DNA of 64,000 bases from Pantoea vagans (GTDB lineage Bacteria > Pseudomonadota > Gammaproteobacteria > Enterobacterales > Enterobacteriaceae), in assembly GCF_004792415.1 (NCBI RefSeq), contig NZ_CP038853.1, forward strand, positions 1,240,001 to 1,304,000, in the 5' to 3' direction. Each line of letters opens with the position of its first letter. Position 1 is the first letter of the stretch. The translations under genes were made by a program, and so were the position numbers. The notes below the pieces were generated by a model. The model ran no database searches, was not told where the DNA came from, and saw only the letters and a program-made list of their open reading frames with translations. Positions 20,444-29,697 of this stretch are shown one piece after another.

Positions 20444-22102
20444 TCAACCCACCGTCATCTGACGGTCATCGACATATTTGCGCTGATCCGGCGCAGGCGG
20501 GAAATACTGATAAAGCCACGTTTCGCTCAGCGTTTCATCCTTGCTACGCAGGAACAGACGCATCTCCACCGGCTGAGTGGAATCACTGTTCGGATACCAG
20601 TCAAACAGAATGCGGAATCCCTTCAGCGGATCGACATACAGAATTTCTACCTGCTTCACGCTGCCGGATGAGACAGTAATCACCGGTTCAATGCCTTTCG
20701 GCGCGGCAGCCTGCAGATCACCACCAATAAAATCGATGGCGAAGCGACGGCACCAGGTTTCAGGGAAGTGCTCGCCAGGCGCCCAGCCTTCCGGGAAGCC
20801 ACCGATACCGGTACGGGTGGCATCCACGCGTGCCAGACCGCTTCGCACTGGCGGCAGACCACTCCAGTAGAGTTTGTAGGAGAAGTTCAGCTCACTGCCC
20901 GCTTTGACCGGTTCCGCCGGTTGCCAGAAGCAGACGATGTTATCCAGCGTTTCACCCGTGGTTGGGATTTCCATCAGGTTGATCGCGCCTTTGCCCCACT
21001 TGCCGACCGGCTCAACCCACAGGCTCGGACGTTTGTCATACCAGCCAATCACATCCTGGTAATCTTTGAAGTCGTGATTCAGCTGCAGCAGGCCAAAGCC
21101 CCGCGGATTCTCATCTTCATAGGCGTTGAACTGCAGACGCTGCGGATTATTCAGCGGGCGCGCAATCCATTCGCCTTTACCGGTCCACATCGCCAGACGA
21201 TCGGAGTCGTGGATCTGCGGATGGTAAGTGTTGCACATGCGACGTTCGTTGGTGCCGCAGCTGAACATGCTGGTCATTGGCGAGATGCCGATCTGACGGA
21301 TCTCTTTACGGGCAAACAGGTGGTTTTCTACTTCCATCACCACGCGTTTCTCTTCGCAATGAATGATGAACTTATAAGCACCGGTCAGGCTGGCACCATC
21401 CAGCAGGGCGTAACAGGTGAAAGTGGTATCTTCCGCTTTTGGCGTTTCAAACCAGAAGGCGGTGAAGTCCGGGAACTCTTCCTGACCGTTGCTGAAAGTG
21501 TTAATCGCCACGCCACGCGCCGAGAGACCGTACTGGAAGGTATCGTCAACGGCACGGAAGTAGCTTGCGCCGAGGAACGAGACGATGTCGCGACGGGCCA
21601 GCTCCGGCTTTTTAAAGGCGCGGAAACCGGCGAAGCCGAGGTCAGTTTTGCCCTCCAGCTGCTTTGTATCCACGTGGGCGTTGTTGTAGTTGAACAGCTC
21701 GGGGCGGAAATGAATTTCGCGCGCCTCGCGGCTTGCGCCGTCAACAGAGAACATACGGATGCGACGCTTAAAGCCCATACCAACATGGAAGAACTGCACA
21801 TCCAGCTGACGGTCAGGCAGGTTATTCCACAGTGAGTGGTTAGCGTCATACTGAATTTCGTTGTACGCCTGCGGGGTCAGTGTAGCCAGCGTCTCCGGCA
21901 GCGCGCCTGGTGCACCGCCCCAGGGTTTTTTCGCCAGCGCGGCCGCGTTTTTCTTCAGTACGTCAAAATCGAAGCGTACGGCGGTTCCGTCAGCAATGCC
22001 ATCTTCTGCCCATGCGGATTGCGCAAACAGCGTTGACAGGCCGGTCATGCCGCTGACGGCGGAGAAGGCCATTGACGCTTTCATAAACATTCTTCGATTC
22101 AT
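20444..22102 (-). CDS. opgD: Glucans biosynthesis protein D (OpgD)
   Basis: This 552-residue periplasmic protein controls the backbone structure of osmoregulated periplasmic glucans. It aligns with E. coli OpgD (551), including [35 protein letters not shown] and [18 protein letters not shown]. The N-terminus has a twin-arginine signal (NRRMFMK followed by a hydrophobic stretch and AQSAWA), so export is by Tat. An in-frame ATG four codons upstream (22114) would place AAGGA directly against the start. The ATG at 22102 fits the family N-terminus and has AAGGA 12 bases upstream, so I prefer it. It is divergent from elaB. Confidence 0.93.
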   Translation of the reverse strand: MNRRMFMKASMAFSAVSGMTGLSTLFAQSAWAEDGIADGTAVRFDFDVLKKNAAALAKKPWGGAPGALPETLATLTPQAYNEIQYDANHSLWNNLPDRQLDVQFFHVGMGFKRRIRMFSVDGASREAREIHFRPELFNYNNAHVDTKQLEGKTDLGFAGFRAFKKPELARRDIVSFLGASYFRAVDDTFQYGLSARGVAINTFSNGQEEFPDFTAFWFETPKAEDTTFTCYALLDGASLTGAYKFIIHCEEKRVVMEVENHLFARKEIRQIGISPMTSMFSCGTNERRMCNTYHPQIHDSDRLAMWTGKGEWIARPLNNPQRLQFNAYEDENPRGFGLLQLNHDFKDYQDVIGWYDKRPSLWVEPVGKWGKGAINLMEIPTTGETLDNIVCFWQPAEPVKAGSELNFSYKLYWSGLPPVRSGLARVDATRTGIGGFPEGWAPGEHFPETWCRRFAIDFIGGDLQAAAPKGIEPVITVSSGSVKQVEILYVDPLKGFRILFDWYPNSDSTQPVEMRLFLRSKDETLSETWLYQYFPPAPDQRKYVDDRQMTVG

Positions 22103-22114
22103 GCCAGAGATCAT

Positions 22115-22437
22115 TCCTTAGCTGTTCGAGGGTGTCGTGACTGTCGTGCAAAATGCACTTTCATGGCCCGATAATCACAGGCAACAGAGGGGTACGACAG
22201 TAGGGTTACTGGAAAATTCAGTCCCGACAAAATTTATCAGATTAATCAAAGAAGCGAAGCGAAATTCGGCGGTTGCTGTGGCGTCTTACACTTCTTTGCG
22301 CAGCGAAACGGCGCACCGCCTGAACTAAGCAACTTTAGCAGATGAAAAATCAGGTGATTCCTGGATCAGGAAAACAGCAGAGCGCCAGATTATGACTATA
22401 GTTAATGAACTGCTTTGCAATTCACACGGAGGAAACG
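22115..22437. other. Divergent promoter region opgD-elaB
   Basis: About 320 bp without a gene. A sigma-S-type -10 for elaB lies at 22396-22405. I could not pick a clear promoter for opgD. No repeats or large hairpins were seen. Confidence 0.5.
22396..22405 (+). promoter_or_regulatory. Sigma-S-like -10 element of elaB
   Basis: CTATAGTTAA differs at one position from the sigma-S extended -10 consensus CTATACTTAA. It would place the transcription start about 25 bases before the elaB ATG. elaB is a known RpoS-dependent gene in E. coli. Confidence 0.55.
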
Positions 22438-22749
22438 ATGGTAAACCAGACAAATCAATTCGAAACGAACCTCGATGACGATATTGCGTTACTGACCGAA
22501 ACGCTGGAAGAAGTGCTTAAGGCATCAGGCGATCCGGCCGATCAGAAGTACATTGAGCTCAAAAGCAAAGCCGAACAGGCGCTGAACGATGTGAAATCCC
22601 GTGTCAGCCAGGCGTCAGATAGCTACTACTATCGCGCTAAACAGGCGGCTTACCGCGCTGACGATTACGTGCATGAAAAACCGTGGCAGGGCGTCGGTAT
22701 TGGCGCAACTGCCGGTCTGGTGCTCGGTCTGCTGCTGGCCCGTCGCTAA
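22438..22749 (+). CDS. elaB: ElaB/YqjD family ribosome-associated membrane protein
   Basis: This 103-residue protein belongs to the ElaB/YqjD/YgaM (DUF883) family of stationary-phase, C-tail-anchored inner-membrane proteins that bind ribosomes. The N-terminal two thirds is charged and helical (DDDIALLTETLEEVL, SKAEQALNDVKSRVSQ). The single membrane helix at the C-terminus is GVGIGATAGLVLGLLLARR, ending with two arginines as in E. coli ElaB (101). The start at 22438 has GGAGG 7 bases upstream, while an in-frame Met 11 codons earlier has none. A sigma-S-type promoter lies just upstream. Confidence 0.93.
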   Translation: MVNQTNQFETNLDDDIALLTETLEEVLKASGDPADQKYIELKSKAEQALNDVKSRVSQASDSYYYRAKQAAYRADDYVHEKPWQGVGIGATAGLVLGLLLARR

Positions 22750-22783
22750 TCGCGACCTGCACTGTAGCTGACAACCGTAGTAA

Positions 22784-22812
22784 AAAAACGGCGGGGAAAT
22801 CCCGCCGTTTTT
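22784..22812 (+). terminator. elaB terminator
   Basis: AAAAACGGCGGG and CCCGCCGTTTTT form a 12-bp perfect stem around GAAAT, with the T-run contained in the stem end. Confidence 0.9.
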
Positions 22813-22988
22813 GTTGATTTTTCACTGCCCTGAATTCATTCATCTGCGCCATTGAATCCCGCTCAACCCTCTGACTTTTAAGCGCAACGTGCTGCCTTAG
22901 CCGCAACAATCACAATCGCTGGTCATGCCGATTGTGTTTCCCGGGTGGACTTCATACAGTGAAGCAAACGTGAAAAGGAGAATCCGAC

Positions 22989-24185
22989 GTGATTAGAGTT
23001 GAGATGCTGTCAACCGGGGATGAGGTGCTGCATGGCCAAATCGTCGATACCAACGCAGCCTGGCTGGCGGACGTACTGTTTCAGCAGGGTTTACCGATGA
23101 CCAGCCGCACCACTGTAGGGGATTCACTCGAGTCGCTGATCGCCACGCTGCAGGCGCGCAGTCATGAGGCCGATGTGCTGATCGTCAATGGCGGTCTGGG
23201 GCCAACCAGTGATGATCTTAGTGCGCTGGCTGCGGCCCGCGCTAGTGGGGTTGAACTGGCGATGCAGCAGGCGTGGCTGGAGCAGATGGAAGCCTGGTTC
23301 GCCAGCCGTGGACGGGTGATGGCGGCCAGCAATCGCAAGCAGGCTGAAATCCCGGCCAATGCGGAGCTGATTGATAATCCGGTCGGAACCGCCTGTGGCT
23401 TTGCCCTGCAACTTAATCGCTGCTGGATGTTCTTCACGCCTGGCGTGCCGTCTGAATTTAAAGTGATGGTGGAGCAGCAGATCATTCCGCGTCTGAAAGC
23501 AAAATTCTCGCCGCCTGAGCCGCCGGTTTGTCTGCGGCTGACCACCTTTGGTCGCGGTGAAAGTGATATTGCCGCCGAACTGGAGCCACTCGCCCTGCCG
23601 GAAGGGGTGGTGATGGGGTATCGTTCGTCAATGCCAATCATTGAGATCAAGCTTACCGGCTCGGCCAGCCAGCGGGTGGCGATGGAGCAGGTGTGGCAGC
23701 AGGTGCGTCTGCTGCTGGCGGAGTGCACCATTTTTGAAGGCACCGAAGGCTTACCAGCACTGCTGGCCCGCGAGCTGGAGCAGCGTGGTGAACAACTGGC
23801 AGTCAGCGAGCAATACACCGCCGGGCTACTTTACTGGCAACTGGCGGCCGCCAGCGTGCCGTTGAGGGGCGCTGATATCCTGCGCCCTCAGCAGGAGACG
23901 CTGGAGCAGCAGGTGAGCCGTACCCGCGATCTTGCCGCGCAGCAGCAGGCAGCGCTGGCGCTCTCGATTGGCAGCCTGGAACAGGAAGAGATTTCGGTGG
24001 CGTTGCATACGCCAGAGGGCAGTTTTGGTCAGCGGGTGAAGTTCAGCACCGGTCGCTATAACCTTGAAACGCGGCAGAAGGTGGTGGCGATGATGGCGAT
24101 GAACATGCTGCGTCGCTGGTTGCATGGCAGTGAAGTCAGCACCGGTCACGGCTGGATTGATGTAGTTGAAACTGTCAGACAGTAA
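22989..24185 (+). CDS. yfaY: CinA-like protein YfaY
   Basis: This 398-residue protein matches E. coli YfaY (400), a relative of CinA. The N-terminal molybdopterin-binding (MoCF/COG1058) domain, about residues 1-170, has EMLSTGDEVLHGQIVDTN and VNGGLGPTSDDLSALAA. The C-terminal part corresponds to a degenerate CinA deamidase-like region. In E. coli, NMN deamidase activity belongs to PncC, and YfaY was not the active enzyme, so I do not claim it here. The start codon is GTG with AAGGAG 8 bases upstream. A terminator follows 13 bp after the stop. Confidence 0.88.
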   Translation: MIRVEMLSTGDEVLHGQIVDTNAAWLADVLFQQGLPMTSRTTVGDSLESLIATLQARSHEADVLIVNGGLGPTSDDLSALAAARASGVELAMQQAWLEQMEAWFASRGRVMAASNRKQAEIPANAELIDNPVGTACGFALQLNRCWMFFTPGVPSEFKVMVEQQIIPRLKAKFSPPEPPVCLRLTTFGRGESDIAAELEPLALPEGVVMGYRSSMPIIEIKLTGSASQRVAMEQVWQQVRLLLAECTIFEGTEGLPALLARELEQRGEQLAVSEQYTAGLLYWQLAAASVPLRGADILRPQQETLEQQVSRTRDLAAQQQAALALSIGSLEQEEISVALHTPEGSFGQRVKFSTGRYNLETRQKVVAMMAMNMLRRWLHGSEVSTGHGWIDVVETVRQ

Positions 24186-24198
24186 TGTCAGTGGAAGT

Positions 24199-24228
24199 AA
24201 AACGGGCGCCTGAGGCGCCCGTTTTATT
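24199..24228 (+). terminator. yfaY terminator
   Basis: AAAACGGGCGCC and GGCGCCCGTTTT form a perfect 12-bp stem around TGA, followed by ATTTG. Confidence 0.9.
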
Positions 24229-24285
24229 TGTGACTGCGAATTACCCCAGGGGCACTCCCACAGCAATAAATAAGCTCAAAGCGCG

Positions 24286-24465
24286 GGGAACACGGGCAGA
24301 GGAGGAAAGCGTCCCGCGCCATGGACAAAAACGCCGGGAGCGTTTTTGAACAACGCAACGCGTTGGCCCGGCTACGGGCGCACCTCAGGGATGAGGTGCG
24401 TAATCGCGCGGGCCGAGCTGTCAGGGATGACGCTTTTTGCGTCTTTCCGATCTGACCGTGTTCCC
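24286..24465. repeat. Multi-hairpin intergenic element with terminal inverted repeats
   Basis: The 180-bp element begins with GGGAACACGGGCAGA and ends with TCTGACCGTGTTCCC, which are inverted repeats matching at 14 of 15 positions. Inside are at least six hairpins: CAAAAACGC/GCGTTTTTG, CAACGC/GCGTTG, GCCCG/CGGGC, CGCACCTC/GAGGTGCG, GTC/GAC and GACGC/GCGTC. Two of them share the loop AGGGAT. The 11-mer TCCCACAGCAA occurs as a direct repeat outside both ends (24256 and 24479). This looks like a non-coding MITE-like or BIME-like interspersed element. Copies elsewhere in the genome are expected but cannot be checked here. Confidence 0.65.
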
Positions 24466-24515
24466 TAAGCGGACTCGATCCCACAGCAAATCAAGCCAGA
24501 TTTGTTCCGCCTCAG

Positions 24516-24776
24516 TTATAACTCAAGCTCAATCTCGCCTTTAGCTTTGCAGCAGCAGGGCAGGATCTCATCCTGCTGCACAAAAGCCAGCGGCCGCTGT
24601 GGGTAATGCACTTCGCCTTTCAGCAGCCGCATCCGGCAGGAGCCGCAGTAACCTTCGCGGCACTGAAACTCCACGCAGAGATTATTGGCTTCCAGCAGCG
24701 TCAGCAGGTTGGTGTGCTCGTCTGTGCATTCCAGCCGGGTGCCGGAAGTGCGCAGAATAACAACGTCACGGCTCAT
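24516..24776 (-). CDS. yfaE: 2Fe-2S ferredoxin-like protein YfaE
   Basis: This 86-residue plant-type ferredoxin has the ligand pattern C-x4-C-x2-C (CREGYCGSCRMRLL) and a later cysteine within PCCCKAK. In E. coli YfaE (84) it reduces the diiron centre of NrdB and so maintains the tyrosyl radical of ribonucleotide reductase. The start lies 2 bp after the nrdB stop, which suggests translational coupling in the nrdA-nrdB-yfaE operon. No clear terminator was found between it and the hairpin element downstream. Confidence 0.93.
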   Translation of the reverse strand: MSRDVVILRTSGTRLECTDEHTNLLTLLEANNLCVEFQCREGYCGSCRMRLLKGEVHYPQRPLAFVQQDEILPCCCKAKGEIELEL

Positions 24777-24778
24777 GA

Positions 24779-25909
24779 TTAAAGCTGGAAGTCGTCGAAG
24801 TCGTTAGCGCCCACTTCAGAGTCGATCTGACCGACCAGATAAGAGCTCACTTCCACTTCCTGCGGCGCAACCTGCACGTTGTCCGACACCAGCCATGAGT
24901 TGATCCATGGAATCGGGTTAGAGCGCGTCTGGAAAGGCAGATCAAGGCCAACTGCCTGCATACGGATATTGGTGATGTACTCAATGTACTGGCAGAGAAT
25001 GTCTTTGTTCAGGCCGATCATCGAGCCGCCGCTGAACAGATAGTCTGCCCACTCTTTCTCCTGCAGCGCCGCCTTCTTAAACAGCTCGAAGCACTCTTCA
25101 CGGCACTCTGCCGCAATCTCTTTCATCTCCGGATCGTCTTCACCGCTGCGCAGCAGGTTCAGCATGTGCTGGGTGCCGGTCAGGTGCAGCGCTTCATCGC
25201 GGGCGATCAGCTTGATGATTTTAGCGTTGCCTTCCATCAGCTCGCGCTCGGCGAAAGCGAAGGAACAGGCGAAGCTGACATAGAAACGGATAGCTTCCAG
25301 CGCATTGACGCTCATCAGACAGATATAAAGCTGCTTCTTCAGCGCACGCAGGCTGACCACAACCTCTTTATCGTTGACCTGATGGGTGCCTTCGCCCAGC
25401 TGATGCCAGTAGTTGGTCATCTCAATCAGATCGTCGTAATAGCGTGAGATATCCTGAGCACGCGCCAGAATCTGCTCATTGGTGACGATATCGTCAAACA
25501 CCACCGCCGGATCGTTCACGATGTTACGGATGATATGGGTGTAAGAACGGGAGTGAATCGTCTCAGAGAACGCCCAGGTTTCAATCCAGGTTTCCAGCTC
25601 CGGAATGGAGATCAGCGGCAGCAGGGCGACGTTCGGGCTGCGACCCTGAATCGAATCCAGCAGCGTCTGGTACTTCAGGTTGCTGATGAAAATATGCTTT
25701 TCGTGGTCCGGCAGCGCCTGATAGTCGATACGGTCGCGCGAGACGTCCACCTCTTCCGGACGCCAGAAGAAGGAGAGCTGCTTTTCGATCAGCTTTTCAA
25801 AGATGTCATATTTCTGCTGGTCAAAGCGCGCCACGTTGACTGACTGACCGAAAAACATCGGCTCTTTCAGCTGATCATTTTTGTTCTGCGAGAAAGTGGA
25901 GTAAGCCAT
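24779..25909 (-). CDS. nrdB: Ribonucleotide reductase class Ia beta subunit
   Basis: This 376-residue small subunit, the same length as E. coli NrdB, houses the diiron-tyrosyl radical cofactor. The radical tyrosine is Tyr123 in HSRSYTHII, with iron ligands in the same helix (ETIH) and in the helices with ALEAIRFY and [12 protein letters not shown]. The C-terminal tail ends [13 protein letters not shown], the peptide that docks on the alpha subunit and carries the radical-transfer tyrosine region. It follows nrdA at 72 bp, with a hairpin between them. Confidence 0.97.
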   Translation of the reverse strand: MAYSTFSQNKNDQLKEPMFFGQSVNVARFDQQKYDIFEKLIEKQLSFFWRPEEVDVSRDRIDYQALPDHEKHIFISNLKYQTLLDSIQGRSPNVALLPLISIPELETWIETWAFSETIHSRSYTHIIRNIVNDPAVVFDDIVTNEQILARAQDISRYYDDLIEMTNYWHQLGEGTHQVNDKEVVVSLRALKKQLYICLMSVNALEAIRFYVSFACSFAFAERELMEGNAKIIKLIARDEALHLTGTQHMLNLLRSGEDDPEMKEIAAECREECFELFKKAALQEKEWADYLFSGGSMIGLNKDILCQYIEYITNIRMQAVGLDLPFQTRSNPIPWINSWLVSDNVQVAPQEVEVSSYLVGQIDSEVGANDFDDFQL

Positions 25910-25955
25910 AAAAGTTGTCCAAAAGTAGACGAAGCCAGGCCTCGTGAAATGAATG

Positions 25956-25976
25956 AGGCGGGAGAATCTCCCGCCT
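25956..25976. other. Hairpin between nrdA and nrdB
   Basis: AGGCGGGAG and CTCCCGCCT form a perfect 9-bp stem with loop AAT. No T-run follows on the minus strand. It probably affects mRNA stability or the alpha to beta ratio and is not a full terminator. Confidence 0.6.
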
Positions 25977-25981
25977 GACCA

Positions 25982-28267
25982 TTAGATTTTACAGGCGCCG
26001 CTCTCGCAGCCATCATCCTGGATAGAAGGTGCCAGGTCATCCTGCGCATCTTCTGCACCGTCACGGGTATTCTGATAGTAGAGCGTTTTCACGCCGAACT
26101 TGTATGCCGTCAGCAGATCTTTCAGCAACTGTTTCATCGGCACTTTGCCGTTGGCAAAGCGTGACGGGTCGTAGTTGGTGTTGGACGAAATCGCCTGGTC
26201 AATGAATTTCTGCATCAGACCCACCAGTTGCAGGTAGCCGTCGTTGTTCGGCATTTCCCACAGCAGCTCATACTGATCTTTCAGACGCTCATACTCCGGC
26301 ACCACCTGACGCAGGATGCCATCTTTCGATGCTTTGATGCTGATGTGGCCACGTGGCGGCTCAATGCCGTTGGTGGCATTGGAGATCTGCGACGAGGTCT
26401 CAGACGGCATCAGCGCAGACAGGGTCGAGTTGCGCAGGCCGTGCGTTTTAATCTCTTCACGCAGGCTCTCCCAGTCGAGATGCAGCGGTTCGTTGCTGAT
26501 CGCGTCCAGGTCTTTCTTGTAGGTATCGATTGGCAGAATGCCCTGCGCATAGGTGGTTTCATTGAACCATGGGCAGGCACCTTGCTCTTTCGCCAGCTCG
26601 TTTGACGCTTTCAGCAGGTAGTACTGAATCGCTTCAAAGGTTTTGTGGGTCAGGCCATTAGCACTGCCATCGGAGTAGCGGACACCGTGCTTCGCCAGAT
26701 AGTAGGCGTAGTTGATGACGCCGATACCCAGGGTACGACGACCCATGGCACCACGCTGGGCAGCCGGAATCGGGTAATCCTGATAGTCGAGCAGGGCATC
26801 CAGCGCACGCACCGCCAGGGTAGCCAGCTCTTCCAGATCGTCCAGGCTTTCGATGGCACCGAGGTTAAACGCAGAAAGCGTACAAAGCGCGATCTCACCG
26901 TTTTCGTCGTTAACATCTTCCAGCGGTTTGGTCGGCAGGGCGATTTCCAGGCAGAGGTTAGACTGGCGAACCGGCGCGATGCGCGGATCAAACGGGCTGT
27001 GGGTGTTGCAGTGATCAACGTTCTGAATGTAGATACGGCCAGTTGAAGCACGTTCCTGCATCATCAGCGAAAAGAGATCGACCGCTTTAACACGCTGCTG
27101 GCGGATGCTCTTATCCTGCTCATATTTAGTGTAGAGGCGCTCAAACTCATCCTGATCGGCGAAGAACGCGTCATAGAGGCCAGGCACGTCAGACGGGCTG
27201 AACAGGGTGATGTCTTCGCCTTTCAGCAGGCGCTGATACATCAGCTTGTTGAGCTGAACGCCGTAGTCCATATGACGCACGCGGTTGCCTTCAACGCCAC
27301 GGTTGTTTTTCAGCACCAGCAGGCTTTCGATTTCCAGATGCCACATCGGGTAGAACAGCGTTGCTGCGCCGCCACGTACGCCGCCCTGAGAACAGGACTT
27401 CACTGCGGTCTGGAAATGCTTATAGAACGGGATACAGCCGGTGTGGAACGCTTCACCGCCGCGGATCGGGCTGCCCAGCGCACGGATACGACCGGCGTTG
27501 ATGCCGATACCGGCACGCTGAGAGACATATTTCACAATCGCACTGGAGGTGGCGTTGATGGAGTCCAGGCTATCGCCGCACTCGATCAGCACACAGGAGC
27601 TGAACTGACGTGTCGGGGTACGCACACCCGACATGATTGGTGTCGGCAGCGAGATTTTAAACGTGGAGATCGCATCATAGAAACGCTTGATGTAATCCAT
27701 ACGCGTGTCGCGCGGGTAGCCAGAGAACAGGCAGGCAGCAACCAGAATGTAGAGGAACTGCGCGCTCTCGTAAATTTCACCCGAGACGCGGTTCTGGACC
27801 AGATATTTGCCTTCCAGCTGCTTCACTGCGGCGTAGGAGAAGTTCATGTCACGCCAGTGGTCGAGGAACTCGTCCATCTGTGCGAACTCTTCCTGACTGT
27901 AATCTTCCAGCAGATGGCGATCGTATTTGCCCATGTCGACCATCTTAACGACCTGGTCATAAAGCTTCGGCGGCTCAAACTGACCATACGCTTTTTTGCG
28001 CAGGTGGAAGATCGCCAGGCGGGCAGCCAGATACTGATAGTCAGGGGCATCGCGAGAGATGAGGTCTGCTGCGGCCTTGATGATGGTCTCATGAATGTCA
28101 GAGGTTCTGATGCCATCATAGAACTGAATGTGGGAGCGCAGTTCGACCTGTGAAACTGAGACGTTGTTCAGCCCTTCAGCTGCCCAGTCCAGCACACGGT
28201 GAATTTTGTCGAGATCAATGCGCTCCTGGCGGCCATCGCGTTTAGTAACGAGCAGACTCTGGTTCAT
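25982..28267 (-). CDS. nrdA: Ribonucleotide reductase class Ia alpha subunit
   Basis: This 761-residue catalytic subunit is identical in length to E. coli NrdA. It reduces ribonucleoside diphosphates to deoxyribonucleoside diphosphates in the cytoplasm. The N-terminal ATP cone (about 1-95, VTKRDGRQERIDLDKIHRVL) senses ATP/dATP. The catalytic cysteines appear in SSCVLIECGDS, NLCLEIALPT and ALCTLSAFNLG. The C-terminal shuttle pair is in CESGACKI. It is the first gene of nrdA-nrdB-yfaE. Its upstream region has DnaA boxes and possible NrdR boxes. Confidence 0.97.
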   Translation of the reverse strand: MNQSLLVTKRDGRQERIDLDKIHRVLDWAAEGLNNVSVSQVELRSHIQFYDGIRTSDIHETIIKAAADLISRDAPDYQYLAARLAIFHLRKKAYGQFEPPKLYDQVVKMVDMGKYDRHLLEDYSQEEFAQMDEFLDHWRDMNFSYAAVKQLEGKYLVQNRVSGEIYESAQFLYILVAACLFSGYPRDTRMDYIKRFYDAISTFKISLPTPIMSGVRTPTRQFSSCVLIECGDSLDSINATSSAIVKYVSQRAGIGINAGRIRALGSPIRGGEAFHTGCIPFYKHFQTAVKSCSQGGVRGGAATLFYPMWHLEIESLLVLKNNRGVEGNRVRHMDYGVQLNKLMYQRLLKGEDITLFSPSDVPGLYDAFFADQDEFERLYTKYEQDKSIRQQRVKAVDLFSLMMQERASTGRIYIQNVDHCNTHSPFDPRIAPVRQSNLCLEIALPTKPLEDVNDENGEIALCTLSAFNLGAIESLDDLEELATLAVRALDALLDYQDYPIPAAQRGAMGRRTLGIGVINYAYYLAKHGVRYSDGSANGLTHKTFEAIQYYLLKASNELAKEQGACPWFNETTYAQGILPIDTYKKDLDAISNEPLHLDWESLREEIKTHGLRNSTLSALMPSETSSQISNATNGIEPPRGHISIKASKDGILRQVVPEYERLKDQYELLWEMPNNDGYLQLVGLMQKFIDQAISSNTNYDPSRFANGKVPMKQLLKDLLTAYKFGVKTLYYQNTRDGAEDAQDDLAPSIQDDGCESGACKI

Positions 28268-28318
28268 GTCGCGTTTTTACCTTTGCGTGAGTATCCAAAA
28301 ATTAAAAGAAATCCCGGC

Positions 28319-28357
28319 TTATGCACAGCATATTCATTGTGAATAATGTGTGGATAA
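28319..28357. promoter_or_regulatory. Cluster of three DnaA boxes upstream of nrdA
   Basis: On the minus strand TTATCCACA (28349-28357) and TTATTCACA (28338-28346) are directly repeated 2 bp apart. TTATGCACA lies on the plus strand at 28319-28327. All fit TTATNCACA, and the first is the strongest DnaA box sequence. They are 52-90 bp upstream of the nrdA start. DnaA control of nrdAB is established in E. coli. Confidence 0.75.
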
Positions 28358-28403
28358 ACACTACATCTTGGGGGTGATGGGAAGTACCATAACTACATGG
28401 GGG
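28358..28403 (-). promoter_or_regulatory. Candidate pair of NrdR boxes
   Basis: Two related segments, ACACTACATCTTGGGG (28358-28373) and ATAACTACATGGGGG (28389-28403), have their CTACAT cores exactly 32 bp apart. That is about three helical turns, as known for NrdR box pairs at nrd promoters. The first resembles the ACAC-TATAT-TTGT style consensus; the second is weaker. Confidence 0.45.
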
Positions 28404-28762
28404 CTTATTTTAGTATTTTACGGCCGCTTAACAAGAGCAAAAAATGATGGATAGAGGGGTTGTATTTTTGACGAAAATTCTTAGGCCATGCCTTGTAAGG
28501 CCTGGCAACATGTCAACCAGATCACACTTTTTTTTCTAACTTTGATCGGACGCGTATTTCTTATTCAATCCTCCCTTTTCGGCCCTGAAGGGGAGGAAAA
28601 AAGGCGAAAAGAGACTACCTGCCCAGGGCGTTGCCAGATGGCGCGGACTGAAATCTGAGGCAGAAGAGAGTGGGTGTGACGTAACCCACTGGCAGATAAC
28701 ACTATGCCTCTGTTGCGGATGATTTCGGGGTCAGCAGGCGATGAAAAGCGGAAAGGGAAGAA
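28404..28762. other. Gap between nrdA promoter and ubiG
   Basis: No convincing gene. It holds a small inverted repeat GCCTTGTAAGGC (28492-28503), and a run of eight T near 28527 that could be part of a weak terminator. In E. coli this position between ubiG and nrdA holds the autotransporter gene yfaL. No remnant of it is visible here. Confidence 0.5.
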
Positions 28763-28790
28763 CAAGCCCGCCCTGATTCAGGCGGGCCGA
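28763..28790 (-). terminator. Probable ubiG terminator
   Basis: GCCCGCC (28766-28772) pairs with GGCGGGC (28781-28787). On the minus strand the stem is followed by TTGTTCTT, an imperfect U-tract, just after the ubiG stop. Confidence 0.65.
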
Positions 28791-28794
28791 TCAC

Positions 28795-29520
28795 TTATAC
28801 GGCGCGATGAGTGTGCACCATATAATTGACATCCGTACCCGGGGCCAGTTTGAAGCGATTGGTCACCGGATTGTAGTGCAGGCCGATGATGTTACGTTCA
28901 CGTAGCGTCGTTTCATCGACCCAGCCCAGCAGTTCGGAAGGGCGGATGAATTTCTTCACGTCATGGGTACCGCGCGGCAGCATGCGGAGCACATATTCCG
29001 CGCCAAAGATCGCCAATAGCCAGGCTTTAGGGTTGCGGTTCAGCGTAGAGAAAAAGACTTCGCCGCCGGGTTTGACCAGCTTCGCACAGGCGTGAATCAC
29101 CGAGCGCGGATCCGGCACATGCTCCAGCATCTCCATGCAGGTCACCACATCATATTTTCCGGCGTGCTGCTCGGCATGCTCTTCAACGGTCTGCTGTACG
29201 TAGTCCAGCGTCACGCCGCTCTCCAGAGCATGCAGGCGTGCCACGGCCAGCGGTTCAGCGCCCATATCCAGGCCCGTCACCACTGCGCCTTCACGCGCCA
29301 TGCTTTCCGCTAAAATGCCGCCGCCGCATCCCACGTCGAGCACGGTTTTACCAAACAAACCGTTGCTGTGCTGCGCGATATAGCCCAGGCGCAGCGGGTT
29401 GATGCGATGCAGCGGTTTAAATTCACCCTCCAGATCCCACCAGCGCGAGGCAACCGCCTCAAACTTGGCAATTTCCTGCGCATCGACGTTCTGCTGATGA
29501 TTCTGCGGTTGTGCATTCAT
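28795..29520 (-). CDS. ubiG: Ubiquinone biosynthesis O-methyltransferase UbiG
   Basis: This 241-residue SAM-dependent methyltransferase (E. coli 240) carries out both O-methylation steps of ubiquinone synthesis and associates with the inner membrane and the Ubi complex. The SAM-binding motif I is [16 protein letters not shown], with later motifs [14 protein letters not shown] and [15 protein letters not shown]. The N-terminal block with [19 protein letters not shown] is typical. It is divergent from gyrA, with 177 bp between starts. Its product feeds the quinone pool used by complex I encoded in the same window. Confidence 0.95.
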   Translation of the reverse strand: MNAQPQNHQQNVDAQEIAKFEAVASRWWDLEGEFKPLHRINPLRLGYIAQHSNGLFGKTVLDVGCGGGILAESMAREGAVVTGLDMGAEPLAVARLHALESGVTLDYVQQTVEEHAEQHAGKYDVVTCMEMLEHVPDPRSVIHACAKLVKPGGEVFFSTLNRNPKAWLLAIFGAEYVLRMLPRGTHDVKKFIRPSELLGWVDETTLRERNIIGLHYNPVTNRFKLAPGTDVNYMVHTHRAV

Positions 29521-29623
29521 TGAATCGTAACTCCTGACAAAATGTGCCCACAGTATAAACGCTTAACCGCGGATGGCACACCTTTCAGGCGTAAGGAAAA
29601 GCGGGCGATATCGGTGGTTAACG

Positions 29624-29652
29624 TTCACCCGGGCATTGCAGTGTGATATACT
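29624..29652 (+). promoter_or_regulatory. gyrA promoter
   Basis: TTCACC (29624-29629) and TATACT (29647-29652) are separated by 17 bp, and TGA directly precedes the -10 to make an extended -10. The leader would be about 40 nt before the gyrA ATG. Confidence 0.6.
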
Positions 29653-29697
29653 TTCGCACCTTTAAAATCCGGGATTAAGTAGAGGGATAGCGGCTCC

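Noticed and set aside
20768..21835. 355-codon plus-strand frame opposite opgD
   Set aside because: opgD is a clear full-length homologue on the other strand. The plus frame is a shadow with no family resemblance.
27272..28153. 293-codon plus-strand frame opposite nrdA
   Set aside because: nrdA is unmistakable on the minus strand. The plus frame has no ribosome binding site or domain.
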